A stretch of DNA of 64,000 nt, taken from positions 620,001 through 684,000 of the forward strand of contig CP191518.1 in the NCBI GenBank assembly GCA_050516505.1, written 5' to 3'. Below the pieces are notes generated by a model. The model had not been told where the DNA came from. It saw only the letters and a list, made by a program, of their open reading frames with translations, and did not search any database. How positions within the stretch are numbered: position 1 is the stretch's first letter; every line of letters starts with the position of its first letter. Below are positions 1 through 9,345 of the stretch, in pieces. Origin of the DNA: Scandinavium ludwigii_A (GTDB lineage Bacteria; Pseudomonadota; Gammaproteobacteria; Enterobacterales; Enterobacteriaceae). The translations under genes and the position numbers were made by a program.

Positions 1-40
1 GTCATCTTCCGCTTTTTACTTTCATTGGTCACCTGCCATT

Positions 41-298
41 ATGAGAATAAGACTGCCTGTACTGCTGGGATTGCCCGCGCTATTTACCCTGTCGGGATGT
101 TCACTTTCTCCCTCATTGCCCTTTCTGGGCGCCGCCTTTCCCGACTGGCTTTATTGCCTGGCGGGTGGATCGATCCTTACAGGACTGATATTCGGCCTGG
201 CCGGAGAGAAATTACGCGACCGCTTTCAAATACATATCGGCGGCGGGTTATTAATCGCGGCGATTATCTCAATGATTATCTGGCTATTCATTTTTTAA
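41..298 (+). CDS. ytcA: YtcA family small lipoprotein
   Basis: An 85-residue protein starting at the ATG at 41. The N-terminus is hydrophobic and ends in a lipobox (Leu-Ser-Gly-Cys, about residues 16-19), so it should be lipidated. Two further hydrophobic stretches follow (about 30-50 and 67-85). In E. coli a protein of this type (YtcA) is encoded just upstream of mdtN, and here it lies 20 bases before mdtN, which supports the assignment. Its biochemical role is unknown; position suggests a small accessory of the MdtNOP pump. A longer overlapping frame starting at 25 is only the upstream extension of mdtN and was discarded. Confidence 0.75.
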   Translation: MRIRLPVLLGLPALFTLSGCSLSPSLPFLGAAFPDWLYCLAGGSILTGLIFGLAGEKLRDRFQIHIGGGLLIAAIISMIIWLFIF

Positions 299-318
299 TT
301 AACCGGCAGGCTATTATC

Positions 319-1335
319 ATGTTTAAAAATAAGTCTAAAACAACGTTAATTGTGCTGACGGTTACGGCACTTGTCGTGCTTTGCGTGGTTATTTGGCGCC
401 TTGATGCCCGTCCTCGTACCGATGATGCTTATGCTTATGCGGATACCATCACGGTGTCGCCAGAAGTGAATGGCAGGATCATTGAGCAGCCGGTGCGTGA
501 TAATCAGCTGGTGCAGAAAGGAGACCTGCTTTTCCGAATCGATCCCGCCACTTACGAAGCCGCACTGAAGCAAGCGCAGGCGAAACTGTCCGGGCTCGAC
601 AGACAAATTGAGCTGACCCAACGCTCGGTCAATGCACAGAAATTCAGTGCTGGTTCAGCAAAAGCCGCCATTGCCAGCGCGCAGGCTGATGCTAAAAAAG
701 CGGCCGACACCTTACATCGTATTGCGCCTCTGCTTTCTCAAGGGTTCGCTTCTGCTGAAGAAGTTGACCAGGCTCGTGCGGCCAACGCCAGCGCGCAATC
801 GCATCTGCAAAGCCTGCAATTACAGGCAAAACAGGCCTCGGCAGCAGTGAGCGGCGTTGATGCATTGGTGGCGCAACGCGCAGAGATCGAAGCGCAGATT
901 GATATCGCAACGTTAAACCTGGCGCATACGGACGTTCGCGCGCCCTTTACCGGCCGCGTCGCATCGTTGAAAACGAGCCTGGGTGAGTTTGTGTCGGCGG
1001 GGAAACCGGTGTTTACCCTGATTGATACGACTCACTGGTATGTGATTGCTAACTTCCGTGAAACCGAACTTAAAAACATTCAGGAAGGCACTCCGGCGCG
1101 CGTTTGGTTGATGAGCGATACGAGCAAAACGTTCTCTGGTCAGGTCGATTCAATCAGTTACGGCGTTCTGCCTGATGACGGTGGCAGCGTGATTGCGGGT
1201 TTACCTGCCGTGAAAAGGAACATCAACTGGGTGCATGTTTCACAACGCTTCCCGGTTAAAATTCGGGTGACGAATCCCGATCCGCATCTGTTCCGCGTCG
1301 GCGCCTCTGCGGTGGCAACGCTGCAACCTCGCTAA
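319..1335 (+). CDS. mdtN: MdtN, HlyD-family periplasmic adaptor of the MdtNOP efflux pump
   Basis: The start was placed at the ATG at 319, giving 338 residues; E. coli MdtN is of similar size. One N-terminal transmembrane helix (about residues 9-28) anchors the protein in the inner membrane. A biotinyl-lipoyl-like segment (TDDAYAYAD...VSPEVNGRI) follows, then a long alanine/glutamine-rich coiled-coil hairpin, then the second lipoyl half and beta-barrel (AHTDVRAPFTGRV). This is the membrane fusion protein order. It should bridge MdtO and the outer-membrane channel MdtP. It lies 11 bases before mdtO in a ytcA-mdtN-mdtO-mdtP operon. In E. coli the system has been linked to export of sulfa drugs and similar compounds; the substrate here is inference. 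Confidence 0.93.
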   Translation: MFKNKSKTTLIVLTVTALVVLCVVIWRLDARPRTDDAYAYADTITVSPEVNGRIIEQPVRDNQLVQKGDLLFRIDPATYEAALKQAQAKLSGLDRQIELTQRSVNAQKFSAGSAKAAIASAQADAKKAADTLHRIAPLLSQGFASAEEVDQARAANASAQSHLQSLQLQAKQASAAVSGVDALVAQRAEIEAQIDIATLNLAHTDVRAPFTGRVASLKTSLGEFVSAGKPVFTLIDTTHWYVIANFRETELKNIQEGTPARVWLMSDTSKTFSGQVDSISYGVLPDDGGSVIAGLPAVKRNINWVHVSQRFPVKIRVTNPDPHLFRVGASAVATLQPR

Positions 1336-1346
1336 GCGGAGGCAGT

Positions 1347-3317
1347 ATGGATTCGAAAACGGTTCCTTCAACACCTTCCCTGTTGCAACAGCTAGGCAGT
1401 TTGCTGCGTCCTTATCCGGGGCGCGGTAACCTGATGATGCGCTGCCTGATCGCGTGTACGCTGGTTATGGTTATTTCATTGACGCTACAGATCCCTTTTC
1501 TGGCGTTATCCCTGATAGCCGTTTTTTATGTCACCCAAAAGAATATTGTGCTGTCCAAAATCACGGGCACGCTGTTCATTTTCGGTACCACGCTGGCGGT
1601 TGGGTTCTCCATTCTGACGCTGAAATTGACCTGGGAGTACCCTCTGCTGCGCTTGATGATGGCGGGGGGACTGTTCTTTTGCTGTGTCTACCTGATGCGC
1701 GCCACCCGATATGGCGTGATTTTCTTTCTCAGCGGCTTGGTGATTTTTTATACCCAAACCTTTGCCGACCTGACGGACAATGCTGATAGCGTGGTCCGTC
1801 TCATTCTCTGGCTGTGGGTCGCCATCAACTACGCCATCATTCTGACGCTTATCATCAATCTGTTGTTTCTTCCGCTGGAGCCGGTCGCGCAGCTGCGAGG
1901 AGCATTACAGGCGCAGTTGTCGGAAATTATCGACAGAACAGAACGCTTTATCCGCAGGGAGACGCTTGCGGACCCGTTACCCGCTGCCGCTATCCAGGAA
2001 AAGATGCTGATGCTTCAGCACATGCTGGCGTTTGCTGTCATGCGTGATAAGCGTTATCGCCAGGATGAAGCCTGGCATCTGGCGCGGATCAGCACCGTTT
2101 CTGACCTGTATTTAATGGTGCAACAGTTGCCGACGGATCCGGATGAAGCCGATCTCGCGCTGGCCCAAACGCTTCTCGACGGATGTAACGCTTTTGCCGC
2201 GTCGATTGCGCAAGACAGTCCGTTTTCCGTTAACGAGACGGGTGTCTTTGAGGAAGCAAAGCAGGGGACGCTCCTGCGCATGATGGAGTCGGTGATTGCG
2301 TTTTCGCACTACCAGCATGTGCCTGTGGAATCGCCGTCAGAAGCAAAAGAGAGTGCCCGTCTTAAAGGGCTGGTCATGAACCAGAGCTGGTGTCTGTTTG
2401 CCTTAAAAACGCTGCTCTCGACCTTCGTCTGTTACCTCATTTATATCGCCGCAGACTGGCAGGGTATCCACACCATTATGCTCAGTTGCATCATCGTGGC
2501 ACAGTCGAGCCTGGGCTCAACAGCACAACGAGGATTGCTGCGTGTGATTGGCGCGGTGCTCGGCAGCCTGGCGGCGTTGCTGATGGTGATTCTGGTCATG
2601 CCGCATATTGAAAGTGTGGTGGGACTACTGGCGATGTCACTCCCCGTGATTGGCCTGGGGGCGTGGATTTATGCTGGTTCGGAAAAGATAAGCTACGCCG
2701 GGATCCAGATGATGTTTACCTTCGCGCTGGCGTTGTTGGAAAGCTTTGGCCCCACCTTTGAACTGGTCGAAATACGCGACAGGGTGATCGGCATTTTACT
2801 CGGGGTGGTGATCGCGACGCTTTTCCATCGCTATTTGTGGCCCGAGCGGGAAGGGAAATTGTTCTGGAGCAGTGTCAGCGCCTTGATCACTTCTCTTGCA
2901 CAGCGCGTTCAGACCCCTGCGGAAGGGGCGGGAACTGAAATCGCGCTGCGCCGATCGCTGGCGGGATGCCAGGGGATCGCCGCGAGAGTGGCGATGGAAC
3001 CTGGCTGGTCATCGGATAACCGTCAGTCAGAAAGCGACATTCTGGCAGCTCAGCAGGTGTTAAGTCACCTCAGTGAGATCATTTATCAGTTTGAGTATCT
3101 CAGGGCGGAGCATGGCGATAAGACGTTCGCCCTGGAGCGCCAGCAGGCGGCAGAGCGTTTGCAAACCTGCGCGGCACTGGCGGCAAGCGGGGAGCCGGAA
3201 GAGTCAGGGGTACCCGCGACGAACCTTAACGAGGGGCGATTACGAACCCTGTTTTACGAAATCGATCAGCTTAATCTCAGCCTGCGGACCCGGCAGACTG
3301 CAACCGGGATGGTATAA
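1347..3317 (+). CDS. mdtO: MdtO, FUSC-family inner-membrane efflux component
   Basis: A 656-residue protein of the fusaric acid resistance / aromatic acid exporter (FUSC) family. It has the characteristic two clusters of membrane helices (about residues 28-170 and 345-490), each followed by a long hydrophilic cytoplasmic part. Similar proteins pair with an HlyD adaptor, as mdtN does here, and a TolC-type channel, as mdtP does. The mdtP start follows its stop by two bases, so translation is probably coupled. It is likely the energised inner-membrane part of the pump, although FUSC transport mechanism is poorly known. Confidence 0.92.
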   Translation: MDSKTVPSTPSLLQQLGSLLRPYPGRGNLMMRCLIACTLVMVISLTLQIPFLALSLIAVFYVTQKNIVLSKITGTLFIFGTTLAVGFSILTLKLTWEYPLLRLMMAGGLFFCCVYLMRATRYGVIFFLSGLVIFYTQTFADLTDNADSVVRLILWLWVAINYAIILTLIINLLFLPLEPVAQLRGALQAQLSEIIDRTERFIRRETLADPLPAAAIQEKMLMLQHMLAFAVMRDKRYRQDEAWHLARISTVSDLYLMVQQLPTDPDEADLALAQTLLDGCNAFAASIAQDSPFSVNETGVFEEAKQGTLLRMMESVIAFSHYQHVPVESPSEAKESARLKGLVMNQSWCLFALKTLLSTFVCYLIYIAADWQGIHTIMLSCIIVAQSSLGSTAQRGLLRVIGAVLGSLAALLMVILVMPHIESVVGLLAMSLPVIGLGAWIYAGSEKISYAGIQMMFTFALALLESFGPTFELVEIRDRVIGILLGVVIATLFHRYLWPEREGKLFWSSVSALITSLAQRVQTPAEGAGTEIALRRSLAGCQGIAARVAMEPGWSSDNRQSESDILAAQQVLSHLSEIIYQFEYLRAEHGDKTFALERQQAAERLQTCAALAASGEPEESGVPATNLNEGRLRTLFYEIDQLNLSLRTRQTATGMV

Positions 3318-3319
3318 CC

Positions 3320-4756
3320 ATGCGTTGTTCTAATAGCGTTAATCAAGTCAAACCTCTGGCCCTGCTTTGCTGCATGCTGCTCTCTGCTTGTGCACCGATG
3401 AAAGACGAAAGTGCGTCGGTGAAAGCCCTTTCTCAGCAGGAAATTGTGCTGCCGAATGATATTAAGATGACGGCTCAGCAGTGGCCTGATTCGACCTGGT
3501 GGAGAAACTACAACGATCCGCAGCTTAATGCGTTGATCGAGCGTGCCTTGCAGAAATCGCCGTCGATCACACTGGCGCACTCACGCGTCGCTCAGGCGCG
3601 ATCGGATGTGGCGTTGATTGCCTCAGGCACTCAGCTCAAAGTGAATGCGATGGCTGAAATCAATCAGGCACATATCTCTTCGAATGGCTATCTTGGCCCG
3701 TTTGCAGAAGATCGCCCGATGCTCGGAACGTCGGGTCCCTGGTACACCGAAGGGATCGTTGGGTTAGGCGCCACCCTCAACATTGACCTGTGGGGTGAGC
3801 ATCGCGATCGTCTCGATGCCGTGATGGGGGTGGAAAATGCGCACAAACTGGAAGAGAAAGCGGTACAGCTAGAAATCTCGGCGGATGTTGCCCAGCTCTA
3901 TTACGGTATACAGACCAATTATCTGGTCACGCAGCACCTTGAAAAGCTCAAACAATCCGAGACTTTTGTACTCAATTCTCATGAGGCCCGTGCGGCGCGA
4001 GGACTCGAATCAACCGCCGATGCGGAAATGGCGAAGGCCATGTTGCTTACCATTGAACAACAACTCTCCATGGCCAAACAGCAGCGGGTGGCGTTTCGTG
4101 AGTCGCTGCGTGCTTTAATCGGTGGCGGTGAACTGGCAGACTTCAAACCGATGCCATTACCCGTGGCGCAAACTCAACTGCCGTCGTCACTGAACTATCA
4201 GTTGCTGGCGCGCCGTCCGGATCTCCAGGCCGCTCATTGGTATGTGCAATCTTCAATGAAACAGATAGATGCCGCTAAAGCGGCGTTCTATCCGACCTTC
4301 AATATCAAGGCGTTCTTTGGTTTAGATGCGCTGCATTTGAATGACCTGTTCGATCACTCCAGCCAACAGGCCAATATTGTCCCAGGTCTTTATTTGCCGA
4401 TCTTCTCCGGTGGGCAACTGGAGGCGAACCTCGATAAGACCCGGCACCAGCGAGACATCCTGATTTCTCAGTACAACCAGGCGGTCCTGACGGCGGTGAA
4501 AGACGTGGTCACCACCGGCTCTGCTCTTCAGTCATTACAGGAAGAACAGGTTCTGCAGAATGAAAAAGTCAGCTCTGCCGCGGCGGGCATGAACAATGCA
4601 CAAGCCCGTTTCAAACGTGGGCTCATCAGTGAAGCGATGGCCAACGAAGCGCAACGCCAGTGGCTGGGTGAGCAAATCAAGCAGATTGAAATGCAGGGAC
4701 GGCTTGTCAGCCAGGATATCGTGCTGAATAAAGCGCTCGGGGGCGGGAAGGTGTAG
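3320..4756 (+). CDS. mdtP: MdtP, outer-membrane factor lipoprotein of the MdtNOP pump
   Basis: A 478-residue outer-membrane factor of the TolC/NodT type. The signal peptide ends in a lipobox (Leu-Ser-Ala-Cys at about residues 22-25), as in lipoprotein channels such as OprM and CusC. The motifs WWRNYNDPQLNALIERAL and LLARRPDLQAAHWYVQSS are typical of the two repeated alpha-barrel halves. It is the last gene of the operon, followed by an intrinsic terminator at 4795. It forms the trimeric exit duct and should dock with the MdtN adaptor. A separate tolC at 40598 encodes the general-purpose channel of the cell. Confidence 0.93.
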   Translation: MRCSNSVNQVKPLALLCCMLLSACAPMKDESASVKALSQQEIVLPNDIKMTAQQWPDSTWWRNYNDPQLNALIERALQKSPSITLAHSRVAQARSDVALIASGTQLKVNAMAEINQAHISSNGYLGPFAEDRPMLGTSGPWYTEGIVGLGATLNIDLWGEHRDRLDAVMGVENAHKLEEKAVQLEISADVAQLYYGIQTNYLVTQHLEKLKQSETFVLNSHEARAARGLESTADAEMAKAMLLTIEQQLSMAKQQRVAFRESLRALIGGGELADFKPMPLPVAQTQLPSSLNYQLLARRPDLQAAHWYVQSSMKQIDAAKAAFYPTFNIKAFFGLDALHLNDLFDHSSQQANIVPGLYLPIFSGGQLEANLDKTRHQRDILISQYNQAVLTAVKDVVTTGSALQSLQEEQVLQNEKVSSAAAGMNNAQARFKRGLISEAMANEAQRQWLGEQIKQIEMQGRLVSQDIVLNKALGGGKV

Positions 4757-4794
4757 TTTGGTTTAGTGAGTTTACATCCTGAAAGCCATTAAAA

Positions 4795-4822
4795 AAGCCA
4801 CTCTCTGGAGTGGCTTAATCAT
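4795..4822 (+). terminator. Intrinsic terminator after mdtP
   Basis: A 9-bp perfect stem (AAGCCACTC / GAGTGGCTT) with a four-base loop TCTG. It is preceded by a run of A and followed by an AT-rich tract. It ends the ytcA-mdtNOP operon. Confidence 0.75.
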
Positions 4823-4956
4823 ATGTTTTAATTAACTATTATGCGTACGACTATCCAAAGAGGACAGTTTGCGCCAGCAGAGTCCAGCGTCAGTTCGTTG
4901 TGCAACACCCGATCCGATAGAAGGACATTAAAACATTGAGGGTTGAGATTGGACCT

Positions 4957-4990
4957 CCAGAGGCTGAAGTCCTGGGATTTCAGCCTCTGG
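4957..4990. repeat. Long inverted repeat between mdtP and the antiporter gene
   Basis: Perfect 12-bp arms (CCAGAGGCTGAA / TTCAGCCTCTGG) are separated by 10 bases. It lies 23 bases beyond the stop codon of the leftward antiporter gene, so it may act as its terminator or as a 3'-end stabiliser. Neither side carries a clear T-tract. Confidence 0.55.
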
Positions 4991-5013
4991 GGTAAATAGC
5001 GCTAACGTTGATT

Positions 5014-6339
5014 TCAGTTAGATTTGGAAATCATGCGCTGCGTGTCGCGACCCGCCAGGAAGCCGTAGAAGATATAGCCGAACAGTACGATGATAGACCC
5101 GCCAAACACCGCATCGCTACCGCAAGCATAAACGCCATAAATACTGTAAATCACGCCCACGGTGCTGACCAGGGAAGAGAAACGATACTCTGTATTGGAC
5201 ACTTTGTTCTTACGCAGCATGACCTGCAGGCCAGTCATTGCCAGAACATACGGGATCATATTGATGAACACCGCCAGGTTTAACAGCGCGTTAAACTGTT
5301 TGAGCAAGTCCGGGGAGATGGTCATACAGGCAAGGGCAAGTTCGAGTGCCAGCATGATCAGCATGCCCATTACCGGCGCATCATCCTTAGTGACTTTCGC
5401 AAACACGGCAGGGAACAGTTCGCTATCTGCAGCTGCTTTAGACACCTGTGCGTTGGTGAACTGCCAGCCCAGCAGAGAACCGATACAGGCGATAACCGCA
5501 AGCACGGTAATAACCTGGCCGACAACCGGGTTGAACATCATTGAGAACACGAGGCCGAATGGCGCATCGGAGTTCATCAGGTCTGCGTTAGGGACAATAC
5601 CCTGAATAACAGACGTTGAGGCGATATAAACAATCGCGGCAAAGGCGGTACCGAACAAGCATGCCAGTGGCACATTCTTCTCTGGGTTTTCTACCGCACC
5701 AGAGTTAGCACCGGCAGATTCAATTCCCAGGAACGCCCACAGGGTCAGCGCAATACCGGAAGAAACAGCGCCGCCATCAGACAGGTGTTGTGGGTTCCAC
5801 GCATCCATAAAGATTTTAGGATCGAACCAGAACCAACCAATAACAGATAAACCCACGACCGGGATAATGATACCCCATACCGTCAACGCAGAAATGCGTT
5901 CGGTGATCTTAGGGCCTTTAAAGTTCGCCACCATGGTGACGATCAGAATAGCGACCACGGTTAAGAATGTGTTAAATGGCTGAGCTTTTACCCACGGGAA
6001 GAAGGGGGCCAGGTAGCCTGCGGCGGATACCGCGATGGCGACGCAGCTGATCACCAGGCAGATGTAGTAGCTGTAAGACGCGATAAAGAAGGATGACTTT
6101 CCATGCGCTTCTTCTGAATAGGCAGACATACCGCCTTCGCGTTTACAAAAGCGCCCGCATTTGGCAAATGCATAGGCAATACACATAGAGCCAATCGCGG
6201 TTACAAACCAGGACAGAATGGAGATAGCCCCAGTCTGCGCAAGGCTTGCCGGTAACATTATAATACCGGACCCCATCATGTTAACGGCAACGAGAATGGT
6301 GAGACCCACCACGCCCATTTTTTTTGATTCAGTAGCCAT
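5014..6339 (-). CDS. PotE-like basic amino acid / polyamine antiporter (APC family)
   Basis: A 441-residue inner-membrane protein with about 12 hydrophobic segments. The N-terminal NMMGSGIIMLP motif is the unwound TM1 substrate motif of the APC basic amino acid antiporters. The segments AFAKCG, IIPVVGL.VIGWFWF and LWAFLGIESA, and SLLGWQF, match PotE (putrescine-ornithine antiporter) more closely by eye than AdiC. The tryptophans expected near the substrate in AdiC (LW.F and GW) are present. It is divergent from the AdiA-like decarboxylase across 726 bases. The likely job is exchange of external arginine (or another basic amino acid) for the decarboxylation product, such as agmatine. The substrate is inferred from the neighbours; ornithine/putrescine exchange is the alternative. 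Confidence 0.85.
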   Translation of the reverse strand: MATESKKMGVVGLTILVAVNMMGSGIIMLPASLAQTGAISILSWFVTAIGSMCIAYAFAKCGRFCKREGGMSAYSEEAHGKSSFFIASYSYYICLVISCVAIAVSAAGYLAPFFPWVKAQPFNTFLTVVAILIVTMVANFKGPKITERISALTVWGIIIPVVGLSVIGWFWFDPKIFMDAWNPQHLSDGGAVSSGIALTLWAFLGIESAGANSGAVENPEKNVPLACLFGTAFAAIVYIASTSVIQGIVPNADLMNSDAPFGLVFSMMFNPVVGQVITVLAVIACIGSLLGWQFTNAQVSKAAADSELFPAVFAKVTKDDAPVMGMLIMLALELALACMTISPDLLKQFNALLNLAVFINMIPYVLAMTGLQVMLRKNKVSNTEYRFSSLVSTVGVIYSIYGVYACGSDAVFGGSIIVLFGYIFYGFLAGRDTQRMISKSN

Positions 6340-6354
6340 GAATATCTCCTGATG

Positions 6355-6372
6355 AATAGATAATTATTCCAT
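6355..6372. promoter_or_regulatory. Candidate ARG box upstream of the antiporter gene
   Basis: AATAGATAATTATTCCAT agrees with the ArgR consensus WNTGAATWWWWATTCANW at all but three positions. It starts 16 bases upstream of the antiporter start codon, where binding would block transcription. No well-matched partner box is found at the usual 3-bp spacing. In AT-rich DNA such matches also arise by chance. Confidence 0.35.
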
Positions 6373-6884
6373 TTATTATGTCGAACGGATCGCACCTATA
6401 TGCAGATGGCGCTCATGCTTTGCATAATAATGATGAAAAACACTGGAGTAATTTTCGGTATACGTTTTGATAGCATTTCCCGATCTTTAATGTGAAGCAA
6501 ACGTTAAAAGAACGGAGTGTGTTCAAGACGCAATAATAAAGTGGCGCAGACAATATCCCCTAAAAAAGTCAAAGTCAAATACGTGTTAGGCGTTTTTGTT
6601 ATTTCTGGGTTCTATTCTTGAAATGTCGACTGCAATATTTAATTTTAAAATTAAAGAAGAGCACTAATACATAATATTCAATAAAAACAAGGTGTTGGGC
6701 TATGTTTTCAAGTGTTGGTTTGTCATGGTTAAGGTCGGTTAAATTCATGCAAATGCATTTTTAGTACGGCATTGTCGATGCTGCATTCACTTTTCTTGAA
6801 TTAATATGACTCATCCGTTGGTGGTATTTACCGCTGTGGTTAACGATAAACTGTTTATGTATACTGCAGCCGACAGAACGCCCA

Positions 6885-6902
6885 TGGGCATTCATATTCA
6901 AT
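6885..6902. promoter_or_regulatory. Candidate ARG box upstream of the decarboxylase gene
   Basis: TGGGCATTCATATTCAAT also has three mismatches to the ArgR consensus. It lies about 165 bases before the decarboxylase start. An ArgR-family gene at the end of the module gives it context, but the match is imperfect and single. Confidence 0.3.
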
Positions 6903-7065
6903 TACATTCATGACAAATGTTAGTTATCGTCACGCTGCGCTTTTAATGCGATTTCTCGGCGTTACAAATAACATTGAATTGCATTTTAGATATTTAGCAA
7001 AAGTTTCCACGACATGGCGTTTATTTTCCCCATGAACGGACAGCTTTAGACAGAGTGAGACGGTT

Positions 7066-9336
7066 ATGTGTGATAAAAATTATTTGATTGTTGGCAATAC
7101 GAGTCCTGCCGATCGTCCGTCCAACGAAGCGATTGCTCGGGTCGTTGACTCTTTAAAGAGCAAAGGTGAGAACGTGCAGTTCTCCTATTCTTATCAGTAT
7201 GCAACCTCTTACGTTGTGTCTACAGCCGCTATCGATTGTATCCTTGTCGAGTGGGAGCCTAAGAATGCCGCGGAAATCCTGACCTTTATTGAGCGTCTGA
7301 GCCTGCGTCACGATCAGGCACCTGTTTTCCTGGTAGTGAAATCTCCGGAAGACAACCGTACGGTTGATGCTGACATCATGAGCCGCATGACCGAAACGTT
7401 CATCATGCTCGACGACACCACCGACTTTATCGTTGGCCGACTGCAGGCTGCGGTAAACCGCTATGAAAAAATCATGATGCCGCCGCTGATGGCCGCCATG
7501 ATGGAATACGCGAAAGAGAAAGAGTACTCCTGGTCAGCGCCTGGCCACCAGGGCGGTATCGGCTTCTGTAAAACGCCGGTTGGCCGTAAATTCTATGATT
7601 TCTATGGCGAAAATATCTTCCGTACCGATATGGGTATCGAACGTGCCTCGCTGGGTTCAATGCTGGACCACACCGGCGCCTTCGGTGAAAGCGAAAAATA
7701 CATCGCCCGCGTATTCGGTGCACATCGCTCTTACTCGCTGGTTGTCGGCACCTCGGGCGCAAACCGTATCATCATGCAGGCTTGCCTGACAGATAAGAAC
7801 ATCGCCGTCTGTGACCGTAACAGCCACAAATCTATCGAGCAGGGTTTGATGCTGACGGGCGCAACACCGGTGTACATGACGCCAACGCGTAATGCCTACG
7901 GCATCATCGGGCCTATCCCGAAAAAACAGATGTCCGCCAGCTATCTCAACAACCAGATCGCTGACAGCCGTTTTGCCAACGAACTGGAAAACAAACGCCC
8001 GGCTTACAGCGTCGTCACCAACTGTACTTACGATGGCCTGATTTATAACGGCGACAGCATTCAAGATATGCTGGGTGAGAGCTGTGACCGTATTCATTAC
8101 GATGAAGCCTGGTTCGGTTACTCCCGCTTCAACCCGATTTACAAAGGTTTCCACGCTATGCGTGGCGACAAAACCGAGCACAGCAAAGATGCACCGACTG
8201 TCTTTGCCACTCACTCTACGCACAAACTGTTGAATGCCCTTTCTCAGGCGTCTTACATCCACATGCGTGAAGGTCGCAGCAACATCGAACCGGCTCAGTT
8301 CAATCAGTCTTATATGATGCATGCCACCACTTCTCCGCTGTATTCGATCGCTGCGTCGAACGACGTGGCAGCGGCGATGATGGACGGTAAGCAGGGTGTA
8401 ATGCTGACCAACGAAGTGATTGAAGAAGCGGTCGATTTCCGTCAGGCCATTGCGCGTGCCTACAACGATGCGGGCAAGAACAACGACTGGTTCTTCAAAC
8501 CGTGGAACCCGGAAACCATCACCGACCCGGCAACCGGCGAGAAATTTAGCTTCGCCGATGCGCCGCAGGCATTGCTGGTTAACGAGCAGAGCAACTGGAT
8601 CCTCAACCCGCAGGACAAGTGGCACGGCTTCACCGACCTGGATGAAAACTGGGTGATGCTGGATCCGGTAAAAGTCAGCCTGCTGACGCCGGGTCTGAAC
8701 GATGACGGTTCCCTTGAAGCCAACGGCATTCCGGCGGCACTGGTTACTGCATACCTCTCTAACCTGGGTATCGTGCCAACCCGTACCACCGATTTCCAGA
8801 TCATGTTCCTGTTCTCTATGGGTGTGACCAAAGGGAAGTGGGTGACGCTGATGAACAGCCTTATGGCGTTCAAAAAGCATTACGACATGAACGCCCCACT
8901 GAAAGAAGTGATGCCGGGCCTGGTCAGCACTGCACCAGAGGTTTATGGCCATCTGGGTATGCGCGACTTGGGAGACAAGATGATCGCGTTCCTGAAAGAG
9001 CATAACCCTAGCCACAAGCTCAATCAGGCTTACGAATCACTGCCGCAAATCGACATGCTGCCGCGCGATGCATTCACGCAGCTGGTTGCGAACAATGTGG
9101 AACTGGTTTCTATCTTTGAGCTGGAAGGTCGAACTGCCGCGAACTCCGTCATCCCTTACCCACCGGGTATTCCGATGATGATGTCCGGGGAAAACTTCGG
9201 CTACGAAGACAGCCCGCTCATCGGCTACCTCCAGGCGCTGCAATCCTGGGATGAAACATTCCCTGGTTTCGAGCACGAAACGGAAGGTGCTGAGAAAGAG
9301 CACGGTGTGTATCACGTTATGTGCGTGAAGCGCTAA
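7066..9336 (+). CDS. adiA: AdiA-type inducible arginine decarboxylase
   Basis: A 756-residue fold-type I PLP decarboxylase of the Orn/Lys/Arg family, the same length class as E. coli AdiA. It has an N-terminal receiver-like wing domain (about residues 1-130), the PLP core with SAPGHQGG, FRTDMGIERASLGSMLDHTGAFGESE and the cofactor lysine in THSTHK (Lys387), and the C-terminal domain ending YHVMCVKR. The AdiA-like core is strongly conserved by eye, while the wing domain diverges. It should convert arginine to agmatine and CO2, consuming a proton, in acid resistance. E. coli adiA is followed by the AraC-type activator adiY. None is present here; an argS-like and an argR-like gene follow instead. 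It is followed by a terminator at 9346. Confidence 0.88.
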   Translation: MCDKNYLIVGNTSPADRPSNEAIARVVDSLKSKGENVQFSYSYQYATSYVVSTAAIDCILVEWEPKNAAEILTFIERLSLRHDQAPVFLVVKSPEDNRTVDADIMSRMTETFIMLDDTTDFIVGRLQAAVNRYEKIMMPPLMAAMMEYAKEKEYSWSAPGHQGGIGFCKTPVGRKFYDFYGENIFRTDMGIERASLGSMLDHTGAFGESEKYIARVFGAHRSYSLVVGTSGANRIIMQACLTDKNIAVCDRNSHKSIEQGLMLTGATPVYMTPTRNAYGIIGPIPKKQMSASYLNNQIADSRFANELENKRPAYSVVTNCTYDGLIYNGDSIQDMLGESCDRIHYDEAWFGYSRFNPIYKGFHAMRGDKTEHSKDAPTVFATHSTHKLLNALSQASYIHMREGRSNIEPAQFNQSYMMHATTSPLYSIAASNDVAAAMMDGKQGVMLTNEVIEEAVDFRQAIARAYNDAGKNNDWFFKPWNPETITDPATGEKFSFADAPQALLVNEQSNWILNPQDKWHGFTDLDENWVMLDPVKVSLLTPGLNDDGSLEANGIPAALVTAYLSNLGIVPTRTTDFQIMFLFSMGVTKGKWVTLMNSLMAFKKHYDMNAPLKEVMPGLVSTAPEVYGHLGMRDLGDKMIAFLKEHNPSHKLNQAYESLPQIDMLPRDAFTQLVANNVELVSIFELEGRTAANSVIPYPPGIPMMMSGENFGYEDSPLIGYLQALQSWDETFPGFEHETEGAEKEHGVYHVMCVKR

Positions 9337-9345
9337 TAACGCCTG

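Larger units (their letters stand above)
6340..7065. promoter_or_regulatory. AT-rich divergent control region of the arginine module
   Basis: 726 bases without a gene between the divergent antiporter and decarboxylase genes. The region is markedly richer in A and T than its neighbours. It contains two candidate ARG boxes (listed separately) and a perfect 18-bp palindrome of A and T at 6638-6655. Its length suggests several regulators or nucleoid proteins. I could not assign -10/-35 elements with confidence. Confidence 0.6.

Noticed and set aside
25..318. N-terminal extension of mdtN overlapping ytcA
   Set aside because: The extension covers ytcA in another frame and has no family match; the ATG at 319 gives the usual MdtN length.
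7657..9015. 452-codon antisense frame inside the decarboxylase gene
   Set aside because: Its composition (His, Val, Arg-rich) and lack of known motifs fit a shadow of a strongly coding opposite strand.
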